Source: Sanderia malayensis
Taxonomy: Eukaryota; Cnidaria; Scyphozoa; Semaeostomeae; Pelagiidae
Length of the DNA: 64,000 bases
Assembly (NCBI GenBank): GCA_013076295.1
Contig: RQOL01000660.1
Span: forward strand, 3,286,001 to 3,350,000
Direction of reading: 5' to 3'
Shown: positions 13,171-23,887 of the stretch, piece after piece
Position numbering within the stretch: the stretch's first letter is position 1
Layout: each line of letters opens with the position of its first letter
The notes under the pieces: model-generated
Databases searched by the model: none
The model's input: only the letters and a program-made list of their open reading frames with translations
What the model was told of the DNA's origin: nothing
Program-made: the position numbers and the translations under genes

Positions 13171-15095
13171 TCATCGTTGTAAATTAAAGAGTCTTCTAGC
13201 ACTGCTACTAAACTGCTTTCTTGGTGTGCTATTATTTAGATTTTTCGGTGTAGGAATTTCTTTAGAGTTCTCCATTTTCACTCCACATTTAACTTCATGA
13301 ATTATAACTGAAGCACTTCCAAAGTATTTATTACAAAAATGGCATTTAACGTAGTTATTACCACAAGGTTTTTTCTTTTGTGAACTGGAAAGCTTAACTT
13401 CGTTGTTGCTTTTATCATGATGAGGTGTACCATTTTGCTTTCCCTGCTTTGGGGTATGTTTAACGGGTGTTTGCTCTGAAGTTCCATCATGATTATGAAT
13501 ACTAGTATGCTTCAGATCACTAATTGCATCATCTAGGCTGATCTCAGAGGTATGTATGCGGTGGCTTGCATCTCTTCTTCTTGGCAAGCGAGCCTTTTCG
13601 TTGCTTTTTAATACTGCATCCTCCCTTTGATGCCTTTTCTCACATTGGCGAAAATGGATGGGTAGTGACTTGCTCCCAAATAATTTCCCGCAAATTTTAC
13701 AAGGAAAAGGCCCCGTTTTCGAAGCTGACGACATCATTCTATCAGACGAACCAATCACGTCCAGCATATCTGAAGATACAGCATTTGATTGGCTGAGGCT
13801 CGACCAATCGTTGTTGTTATCATCTTCTTGATATCGCAATTCAAAGACAGAAACGCTTTTTTTATTTGGTGTGACTTTTTTCCTTGGTTTATTCTTCGGT
13901 GTGATTTCTTTTGCAATTTTCATTCTGCACTTCTTTTCATGAATCAAAATAGAATGAATACTAAATTGATTCATACAATATTGGCAGTAAGTAAATCTTG
14001 GCGTTCCTGTTTTCATGAACGCCTTTTTCTCTACGGGGGATGACGTCAAAGTTCCCACGGATTCTGAATTTCTTAAATCATGAAATCCATTTGACAAATC
14101 ATTGCAATCATCATAAAAAATTGGCACTTCATGCCCATGTGGTAGTCCAGATGATTGGTCCACATTGTGGCCTGAAAACGAGGCATAAGCAGACACAGGC
14201 CTTGATTTTTTTTTTGTAGATGTTTTATTGCGGTGTTTTGAAACAACCTTATTATTATCACATGGTATTGCAGATTTCTTCTCAACATCGGAACCATCAT
14301 CTCCGCCTCTCAATCTTGCATTCCATGCTTGTTTTGGTTCTCTGTTTGACAATGCAACATTAGCAAACGATTGTGCTTTTTTCATGTTATTAGATGAAGC
14401 GGGTGCATGTTTTGTTGGGCCGTCAATTACATCATGTGTTGAACTCAAGCTGATGTCACCTAATGATGCTCCCTTCTTTAACTGGTTGTTGTTCTTTGTG
14501 ACCCCTGTGTCCCAATTGCGCTTGCATTTCTTCTCGTGCAGACTGATAAAGTGCGTCGGAAAATCATTTCCACATATGTAACAGCGAATCGATTTGCGAC
14601 TTGCGTCGTTAGAACCTGTCCAAGAAAAGCAGGTTTAGTTCGTTGTACAATGGAAGTAGACTCACTACATTGCGTCCCTGTGCCTCATTCGTTTTGCTCG
14701 CTTGTGTTGAGCGAGTTGCGAGCGAGGCACTGGGATGTAATGTAATGAGTCTAATGTAATGAGTCTACAATGGAAGTTCACTTAAATAAGGAGACTGGGC
14801 TCGTCATAACGAGATTAAATTTAACAAGGCTTGTTGTTTTATGCCATTGAGTGCTGGTGATGGGAAAACTAAAGACAGTGAATGGCCTAAAATAAGATAA
14901 AGGCGAACCTGTGGATGTTGCTGACTTGGTAGACTCAACTTCAACGTCGATTAAATTATCAACTTCTTGAGTTATTATTGAGAGGTTATTTTGCAGATTT
15001 GCGAGGCATTCTTTTTCGTGTATAGCCAGCGTGCGGGCATCAAATGTCAGCGAACAAATGAAGCATTTTGATTCAATAAATGAAGAAGAAGCCAT
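13171..15095 (-). CDS. C2HC zinc-finger protein, ZNF474/ZC2HC1-like, five fingers
   Basis: Two exons, 14909-15095 and 13171-14615, join in phase 1 through a 293-bp GT-AG intron and encode 543 residues. Five C2HC fingers of the form C-x2-C-x-x-x-F-x(8)-H-x3-C are visible. In order they begin CFICSLTF (exon 1), CYICGNDF (start of exon 2), CQYCMNQF, CKICGKLF and CHFCNKYF, each followed by an IHEKKC-like tail. The linkers are long, polar and Lys/Ser-rich, so the protein is probably mostly disordered between fingers. This arrangement is that of the ZNF474/ZC2HC1 group; ZNF474 is testis-enriched in mammals, but its biochemical role is not established. A 111-bp MITE sits in the intron. The start is the ATG at 15093-15095, just before finger 1. 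The gene structure is secure; the orthologue name is less so. Confidence 0.85.
14657..14767. mobile_element. 111-bp MITE with 9-bp target duplication, copy A
   Basis: An inverted-repeat element inside the intron of the C2HC-finger gene. It begins TAGACTCACTACAT and ends with the complement ATGTAATGAGTCTA. The right terminus carries a second adjacent copy of that 14-mer. It is flanked on both sides by CAATGGAAG (14648-14656 and 14768-14776), a perfect 9-bp duplication. The partner at 33119-33229 has the same length and ends. A 9-bp duplication points to a Mutator-like (or possibly Merlin) transposase acting in trans. No coding capacity is present. Confidence 0.88.
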
Positions 15096-17648
15096 TGCTT
15101 TAGCTCAACTGAAAAAAGTAAAGAATTAACTGTAAAATCTCAAAGAAGATCAGTAACAAATCTTAGCTAAGCCTTTTTCAATCGAGGCAATAATCTGTGC
15201 TAATACTTTAAGATTGAACCTTACTTCATTTGACCTTATTGCACAATGTTATTGCGTTTTGAAAAGGAGTTATTAAAGAAGAAAATGCAAAGGAGAGGTG
15301 AAAGAACAGGGGCTGGGGCAGGAGGAAGGACGTTTCCCCCGAAGATGTTAGAAGTTACTCAAAATTCCCCCACTGTCTCATTCTTCGAACAAATTGTGCC
15401 CAATCCTCCATCAAACGCGCCTCTACCTCCACATATCTTTAACTTTTTAACATTTGTCCCCCTTTGTCAACATTTTGACAATATGTGTATTATATGTGCA
15501 TCAATATCAGATCAAAGGCTTTGAAGAAAACATAAAGGCACCATCGTACGATCTAAATATACCATAACATAAATTAAGATATGGACTTAGCAGCCCACAT
15601 TAGGTAAAGAAAATATTTCAATACTCGTTGTCCATATTATTATCTGCTGTCTTTGTTCAAATCAAATTAATATCGCATGCAATCTCACGAAATGTGATGA
15701 CTCCAAAGAGACCCTCGTTTTGGCCCAGAGGGCAATTTGGCGAACAATAACCCGCGTCAGAAAGAAGCAAATGTACACGTGACTCACGTTAAATGTTCAT
15801 CCTCCTCAAACAAGGGCATTGGGTTGGGATTGAACCAATTGGACTCTTGACGACAAGCATGCAGGTTCCCACGTATCCCTGGGGCAGCACATAATCTTAT
15901 CTTTGTTGGAAGTTAAGTAATGGGTTGGGTTACGGCTATTATCATTGGTCATTATCATCCTGGATTCCATCCCAGTTGGTAAACCCGGAATGGCATCCCG
16001 CAAGCCCTCATGGGAGACACATTTTAACTTCAAAGATTAGCTAACACCCGGAGGCATTTACTAACTCCATCTCCTGTGTGCTATTGGTCGCATAATTGAG
16101 AAGGGCGAGGCTGGGTGGGACTCTATTTAAAGACATAACAACACGCAACAAGATGAGATTTAATTTTAGGCGTATCAGTTACACTAACCGAAAACATGGT
16201 CTGCCACGTTGTTTTGTTCGAGCAGAACCCTGTTCACACCCGAATGAATTCTTTTATTTTATTTTGGTCACACATGTAGCGCCACGCAAGCAACGGGACT
16301 AATCTTGTCAGAATCCATGGGAAAGAAAGCGCAGGGCCACACAAAACACCGAAAAGACCAACCATAAATACAACCATGCAGGTCTGAGTAAACATATTTA
16401 TTCTGGCTTTCATTTAAATATGAATGATTTATTGAAAAGTCAACATGTACAGAACATCAGCAATTCGCAAAAATTAATCTTTGAAATTTGATAATTGGCA
16501 GAAACTGATATCATACTACAATGAAATTTAATACAGAAAATATTTCACAACTTACCCAGACAAGAGAAGTTCTTTTCTATTCCGGATTCAGGTAGTCCGG
16601 TGAAGAGTTAAATTACAAATCGGCTTGCTATTACAATCTTGATCGCTGATCTGTTAGGCCTTGCGAATGTAAAAATGTATAAAACCTAATTACACTTAGT
16701 CACAAAACACATTGTGTTCACGATTGTCCCCTTAAGCCTACTTTATAACAATTTGAAAATAGCGATAAAAATCCAAAGCACGACTTGTTTATCTCTTCAA
16801 TTCGTCATGCTTCGTAATTTCCGACGAGAATGGTTCCTTTTCAAATCGTGTCCTGGGCTCCTTGTAATTCACTTTGAATAACAAAAAAGGTTTGCCGCAC
16901 TGCTATGCTCGAAGTACCTGCAGTTAGCGACATGGCATGGCAACCTCTGTTTCAACAATTATTCAAAAATGATCAATTTAGCGCAAATTCAAAGAATTCA
17001 AAGTAATTCGGAATTTCCTCAAAAGAAAAAATATCAAATCTGATAACTCGACAAAAGTTTTATTACGCAATCTATAAAAGTAGGAGGTAGATCTTAAAGG
17101 AACAGCTGTCAACAGCCGCTGCGCAGGCATTTGCTTTTATTGCGTCATATGTTCATCACCTGTTTAGAGTTGTGAAAGTTACCTCCCTACATTATGTCAA
17201 CGCCCAAAACAATTAATTGATGCACCAGCATAATGACGAGGGGAATATTTTTATTTGTTGACTCAGGTCATGCTCAGGCAGTTTTGTATCATAAACAATT
17301 GGCTTTATAGGGAATTGTTCCCGTACCTTTTAAAGACCCCCTGTCATTCATGTCAATTGTTTTAGAGTAGGAGGGGAACAACAGAACAAGGGAACATGTT
17401 TGACATTCCATGAATGGATCTATACATAATATCACGCTGGTCAAATTGCGATTTTGTTTTCATGCTTGACTGATAATTTTGGTTCTTTCTCTCTTTACTC
17501 TGTTGTTCTATTGTTTTCCCATTGTTTTTCTAAGTCAGAGTCTGATGTTTTGCTGCACTTTGTGTCCAGTCAATGAATGCATTAACGGCTATGTATTGAG
17601 TCATTCTTTGCTTAAACAGCGTTGATCATTTTTAAGTAAATTTACAAA
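15096..17648. other. Intergenic region between divergent C2HC-finger and PRDM genes
   Basis: This stretch should contain the promoters of both genes. No convincing exon is visible. Around 15817-15900 there is a T-arm-like string (GGTTCAATCCC on the minus strand) that might be a decayed tRNA-derived SINE, but no cloverleaf can be folded by eye. The last few hundred bases before 17649 presumably hold the PRDM 5' leader. Confidence 0.5.
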
Positions 17649-20600
17649 ATGCAAGCCAATAAACCAACGCAAATGGACATCAAGCAATATGAAATGCGAC
17701 CAGAGGTAAGTGTTTTTCTAATAATTTAGCATCTCAACCTAGCTAAGAATATGCCTCAAAGGACACAGACATGCAATGGCTGTCTTTAGCTTTCTAGACT
17801 AGACTACAATGCTACGGGTAAAAAAGTCAGTAGGTTGTCGTACGCACGCTTCAAAACAAGTCTTTAATCATTCTCCTTTATGAATAATTTATATATTGCC
17901 TAGTTTGCTTATAAACTAAATAGCTATTAATAATTTGTCAGTTATTTTTAGTTTTAAATTAGTTTGATTTAGGCCCACGGGCATTGAAGCATTTTTGTAT
18001 GACGTCGCTTTTTCATGCAATCATGTGAAGTATTTTATACTTTGAATCGAGTATATATTTTAAATTCATCAACCACTTTCCTTGCTTCTTAACAATCTCT
18101 GAGAATTGTTAAGACTTCTATATCCCAAAAATGTCAATTTTGTCAAGAGTTTTGAAGATTAACTTAAAAACTTAACAAATTTACAGCTTTCTAATATTAA
18201 TTTTCTTTATTTACGAATACACATTTTAATTAACTTCCGATGCCCTTGAGAGCAATTTAAAATTAAAATTTGTACATCACGAACCTATAAAATTTTATAC
18301 ATATTGTGGTGCTTTCGATAATTATATCTCAAGACTGCTGACTTTATATGTAAAGTTTTATGAACATGTAAACATTTTCAGTCGTTATGGGCTATCGTTT
18401 TCGAAGCTAACATTTCAGTGCGGAAAAATAGGATAATTGCAAAAAAATCAGACAGGAGATAAATATTGTAATTCCCGATCTAATAGATTATCCTGATAGA
18501 ATATTTGTAAATTATTATCATCATTTTAAGTTTTACGGTTGATCATTAACTTCGGTTTCGTGTTTCGAATAAAAAAATCAATTAAGGTGGATTTGCTTGA
18601 CTCATTTTGTTGATGTCATGACAGAAATAAGACACGTTATTCTGGATGCTTGAAGTATTTCCCGTCTGGTTCATTTTTGAGTAAATATAATTGAGCGAGT
18701 TTTGAATGAGTTTATCTCCTGTTCTCTTGAAATGAGAGATACTTGGATTGTATGAAACAATAAACAATACGACCCATATTTGATTGTTCATCAAATCCTC
18801 TTGTTCCACAACTGCCCACGGTCTGATAATCATCTGTAACATATCAATTTTATGAGACGGGGGTATTGCTTATCGCCAGCCTTTCACACTGGGCTTTGTT
18901 CATTGATTGATTGTGCAGTTCAGAATGAACCTTGAAAGAAACCAGCTGACCACTTTCCAATACCAGGAGATCATCAAAACCGTGGATAAAATATTACGAG
19001 CAACGATCGGGAAGCCAGTTTGGTCTTGTGCAAATTGTTGTGTCGACCATCGACTCTACGTCATTGAGATTTTTGTTTTGTACCCAAGGCATGCAGCCTT
19101 TTGAACGAAATAATACCCTATGCATAATTGAGCTTTAATTTTTCCAGTTGACGAGTACCGAACAATAAATAAGTCCCTCATTGTTGTGATTATGATATGC
19201 TTAAATAATCAACATTCCCTACTGCTTGGTAATGAAGCCACCGAAGTGGAAATAATTTTTAGCTCTAATTTCATGGCGGGAAGCTGATGAATAAGCTTTT
19301 CTGGTCCTGTTTTCAGGAGAATTTTGAAACTTGAATTGAAACCAAATACGTGAGAACGGCGTTTGGAAATCAGTGACCTTTTCAATAGTAGATTCTATTA
19401 CGACTAGGCATTCAAATATCAGTTACCTTGAACACACATATATTTTGATTAATTTTGTTCCCACACACACACGGTGTGGTTTATTCGTGAATTTGAACTC
19501 TTCGATTTCAAATGACAGACAACTTGATTCTTCCTCCAGGGTGCTGCATGGCAACTATCCGAACCACGTGATGTATACAGGAAGAACTCCGTAGCTCGAG
19601 CTGGTCACGTGAACAGTCGTTATCAACCATACATTGTACCTCGTTATCAGTTCACAGTTCGTGACCTTGATCGTTGTTTGTATGGAAAACAAGATCTACA
19701 AGTCGTGCATATTGATCAAAAAGGCACCGACGGAAATACAGACGATAAACCAGCGAAATGTAAGATCTTCCAATTGATTTAATCTCTGTCTGGTTTTCTC
19801 TGCTTCTTATTGGTTTCTATTGCTTTGCATTGGTATCTTCTACTTTACAATTGATTCTATTTCATTGCAATGGCTTGCTTCTCCTGTTTTGCAATGTCTT
19901 CGTCTGAAGTTGATTGCGGTCATTCGGCTTTGTAATGGTTTCATTGGTGAAAATGTATTACCTATTGAGGATTTTTCATTTTTCCGCAGGGTGTGACATG
20001 TGCCAGGAAATTCGATTCGGCGAATGTCCCTCACATGGGCCATTACATTCTGTCCGGCCATCCATAACGCTACCTTTTTCTCAAAAATCCTACGCCATTT
20101 CTACGTTTCCCGATGAAGTCGGCTTGTGCATATCAAGTCTTCCATTGGTCGGATTCGGTGTTTTCGCCCGCCATTTTATCCCCCTCGGCACTTGGATAGG
20201 ACCATATGAGGGGAGAAAATTATCTGCCGAAGAAGGATTGAGTCGGCAACAGCAACAAAATTTCATGTGGGAGGTATATACAGATCCTAATTTCAATGTC
20301 CCTCCCCCCTCAATGTCCCTCCCCCCTCATTCAAAGCCCCTTTTTCATCTCACCACTTTCCCTCTCTCTGTCGCTTTGTTTGGTTCTACTTTTCGTTAGA
20401 TTTGAGCAATTTTAGGTTTGCGACTATATGTAGGGAATGACAAGGTCACGTGGGTTGGTGTCTTTTAGATATTTGAAAATGGAAGACTGCAATGTTTCCT
20501 TGATGCCAGCGATGAAAACGTGTCAAGTTGGATGCGATTCATTCAATGCGCAAGACACAAACAAGAACAGAATCTATACATCTTCCAATATTATGGCAGC

Positions 20601-22725
20601 ATCTACTACCGTGCTTTCAAGGATATTCCTGTTGGAACTGAGCTGATGGTTTGGTACGATGAAAAATATCCCCATTTCCTTGGTCTACCAACTGAAATCA
20701 GAGACATGTCAAGTTATTCGGTTGAAAGTAAGTTGATCTTATGCACTGGCTTACTCTCTCATTCATTCAATTCAACTCTCTTGTAAGTTGCAATGAAATC
20801 CAGGTGAAATACTGAATTTTCAAGGGAACTGCAATCCCATATTTCTAAACGTGCTAATTCGGGCTGGCGTGCAGTTTTATTATGAAAGAGATGACCAAAA
20901 GCTTCATTGCGAATTTGGTTTAAACTAATTAGATGTCAAACATATTTATTTTATCTCATTTGTTTAAACGTAATTCGCAAACTTAACTTAATAAACTTAA
21001 CTGGCTATCCCTTTTATCACATATCCATTTATTTCTGCGTAACATCAGGAATCGGTTAAATCTGGAATACATTGTACCATGAAGTAGTTTTAGGGGCCAC
21101 AGATGCACCATGAATGGTTCATTGTATGGGAAGTCCATTGTAAGGTGCAGTTTATTAATTTATCGTCAAACGATCAAGATCTTATCAGTGAATTAAATTT
21201 TCGTGCAACACAATGGAGTGTAGTTGTGCTTTGATAAGAAGAACTCTTCCCCAGGTGGATTTTGTCTTAGTCTGGAGGCCAGGACAAAATCTATTCGCTA
21301 TGTCTGTATATTTCTGGGTATTATTGGCCCGCACACGTATACTCCTTTTGGAAGCTTTTTCTCAAAGTTAAGTGTGTCCTGGCTCATTGAGCTTGCAATT
21401 TGTTGTCGGATTTACCCTCTTACTCTATTTTACCAATATTAGTCTTCATCAAGCAAACAACCTTGAGGTGTTTTCATAGACAGCTCAGTTTACTATCTTC
21501 ATCTTTTCAACCGAGTTGCTATCCAGATTTCTTGTGGTTTTTGAAAGATATCAAAATTTTTCTTTTGGGGTATAATACTTCCATATGACCTCTTGTCCTA
21601 ACATTATTGAGATCACTTATGATTATGATGAAATTTGTTGTTTTGTTTTTGAACAGAATTGGTTAATTACTAATGATAATAAGTTGTGTTATATCAAAGT
21701 TTGTGTTTTATCTTCCAGGTATTCAGGCTCCAGTTGAAGTGGCTAACAAATTAGCTGAAGGTGATGCATCGAAAACCCCCAATCCAGCCACGCCGATATT
21801 GAAGCATGCATCCGCTGTACAAGCACCACCGAAGACATATCCAGAACAATACAGAAGCATACTAAAGGTTTCACCACCACAACAACAATTAACTGTAGTC
21901 GGGCAAATTCAAAGCCCCACCCCATCCAAGACGGGACATGTCCCGGTTTACCCTCCAATGCTAACCCAAGCACCTGGTTTACAGATCTACGAAACTAGGG
22001 GGGTGACAGGGACAGGGACATCCACAACTAAATCATTCTCAAACAGTCGAGTAGTGGCGGGCAATCGAAATAACTACCAAACCCAGTCGCCTCTGCCAGC
22101 CACACCAATACAACTGCATGCATCGCCAGGGCCCATGGGATATGTTCAAGTTACCAGCATTGCGCAATCTGTAAGACCATCAGCCAGTTCGAGTCAGAGT
22201 TACTTATCGAAGCCAAGCGTCCTACCACCACCGTCAATAAAACGCGAGTTTGCTGAGGACAAGCAACAACAGCAACAACAACAACCACAGCAACAACAAC
22301 AACAGCAACTACAACAACAGCAACTACAGCAACAACAACAACAGGTTGCTTGGGAAGCTTGGAAGTGTACGAATTGTTCAAAGTTATTCACTGATAGACA
22401 CCAGTTTCAAGGTCACTCTTGTCTTCCTGATATACCTCGTCAGTTCAACTACGATCGCATGGTAGGGCAAAATAACAGCAACAGCAACAATATCAATATT
22501 AATAATAACAATAATAATGACGTCATGCATGTTGATAAGAACCAGGAGAAGCCGTATAAGTGCGGCATCTGCCAGCACTCCTTCGCAACGTCCGTTACGT
22601 TGAGTACACACATGAGGCTGCACGGTGTTGAGAAACCATTTGAATGTCAGAATTGTGGTAAAACATTCGCGCACGCTGCCTTGCTTAATCGTCACAAGAA
22701 GACACCAAGTGAATGCACAAAATAA
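17649..22725 (+). CDS. PRDM6: PRDM-family PR/SET zinc-finger regulator, PRDM6-like
   Basis: Five exons join in frame: 17649-17705, 19540-19759, 19990-20273, 20469-20727, 21719-22725; 608 residues. A zinc knuckle (WCDMC...ECPSHGP, about 93-110) precedes a PR/SET domain (about 125-265) with GTWIGPYEG, SSWMRFIQCARHKQEQNL and ELMVWYDEKY. A Gln-rich tract follows (about 456-482), then a C2HC-like finger (WKCTNC...HSC) and two C2H2 fingers ending LLNRHKKTPSECTK. GTWIGP, the atypical first finger and the terminal RHxxxPxEC signature match vertebrate PRDM6; the CxxC/CPxHGP knuckle is shared with PRDM4/7/9/11/15. Such proteins act in the nucleus as DNA-binding regulators, some with histone methyltransferase activity; whether this one is catalytic cannot be read here. 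Exon 1 is short and rests on its ATG, donor and phase, so the start is the weakest part. The family is certain; the PRDM6 assignment is probable. Confidence 0.88.
22261..22345 (+). repeat. CAA/CAG trinucleotide tract (polyglutamine)
   Basis: An interrupted run of CAA and CAG codons within the last exon of the PRDM-like gene. It encodes roughly two dozen Gln with occasional Pro and Leu, directly before the first C-terminal finger. A second low-complexity Asn stretch follows at about 22470-22518. Mixed codons make the tract more stable than a pure CAG run. Length polymorphism would be expected. Confidence 0.9.
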
Positions 22726-23887
22726 GATGGATTGATTGCCATTATTATCATTGTGTCATATGGTGCATGCTATCAATGCAAACTGACATTCGTAGCAGGA
22801 GCAGGTATGCTTAATATGACAGCGTATGATGAATAATGAAGTATGGCTCCGTTGGCGATAAATAGCAATCATCATCATCATCAGCAGATGTTATTTCAGA
22901 CTTCAGACGCAACCTTACACCTTGAAGCCGTGCAATGTCAATGCAATGTAATCCGGGTTGGTACAAAGTTCAGATCAAAGTCCAACCTGACCAAAGCTCA
23001 TTCAGTTGACCCCGTTTGCACACGTGACTTACTTCACATGATGCATTGCGAAGTTTGAAGATTTCTCAACGATTCAACTTTCACAATCTGTGCCAAGTAT
23101 TGTGGCACACATGTCGGTAACTTATTTCCTCGTAACAAACACATGTACAGCTCAGCCTAGCATAGACATAACTCTGTTGATTTGTGCTGCATACAGTAGT
23201 TGTTGGTAATTGTCATTGCGTTTCAAGCATTAAGTATAATTTAGGTTTCTTAACATTTAAGATGTATTAGTTTTTCCTGGGAAAATGTAGCTGATTAATC
23301 ATTGTAATTGTATTTTATGTAGAAACAAAACCAGGTAAAGTGTATCGGTAGCAAAATTCATCTGGAACCCGAGTTTGTAATAGTTTGAGTTTCCCTCCCT
23401 GAATCTCGAGTGGTTGTTATTCATTTATTTAGCTCTGTACCTGTGTTGTATTCGCAAACATAATTTATACCCTCCGTAATATTTTTTTCTATTTGTAATA
23501 CTTTTCGTATTTTGTAAATGCTATGTACATGTAGAACCTTTTGTATGACATGTGTTATATGTTTTCTAATCGGAGTGAGGAAACTTGTGTAGAAATATCA
23601 ATGAAGTATCTATAAAATATATGAAGTTGTTTTTATTTGCCTTCTGGGGTTATATGGGACTGGCTGCAGTCTTTGGCTGGAGCCTTTACTTATCACAGTT
23701 CCCGCGGGGGCGCATATTTAGAAGAAGCTATGCTGGCGCAGAAGAGAACATTCTTGAGCACTAGGCCAACTGTTCAGCCGCATATGATTTTAAAGTTCCG
23801 TCAGATGTCAATTATTTATTTTTGCACAACAGAGAAAGCTAACAATACAACAATTTGCTGTATCGCAATCTATGAACTCTTAAAAAA
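22726..23887 (+). other. PRDM 3' region and CERT1 upstream region
   Basis: This 1.16-kb gap between two same-strand genes has no supported coding sequence. It should contain the PRDM-like 3' UTR and the CERT1 promoter or leader. The stretch around 23450-23630 is strongly T-rich with polyadenylation-like AT elements. The open frame at 23637-23915 overlaps the CERT1 start in another frame and has no domain. Confidence 0.5.

Noticed and set aside
15246..15524. 92-codon plus-strand frame upstream of the C2HC-finger gene
   Set aside because: Composition changes from Lys/Arg to Pro/Phe without domain signals. It might be a leader RNA, but there is no evidence of a real protein.
15817..15900. Possible minus-strand tRNA with a GGTTCAATCCC T-arm
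   Set aside because: No matching acceptor stem or anticodon arm could be built; at best a SINE remnant.
18582..18842. 86-codon minus-strand frame in the first PRDM intron
   Set aside because: No recognised domain, no neighbouring exons, and it lies inside another gene's intron.
22151..22391. Minus-strand Val-rich and Cys-rich frames opposite the PRDM gene
   Set aside because: These are antisense readings of the CAA/CAG repeat.
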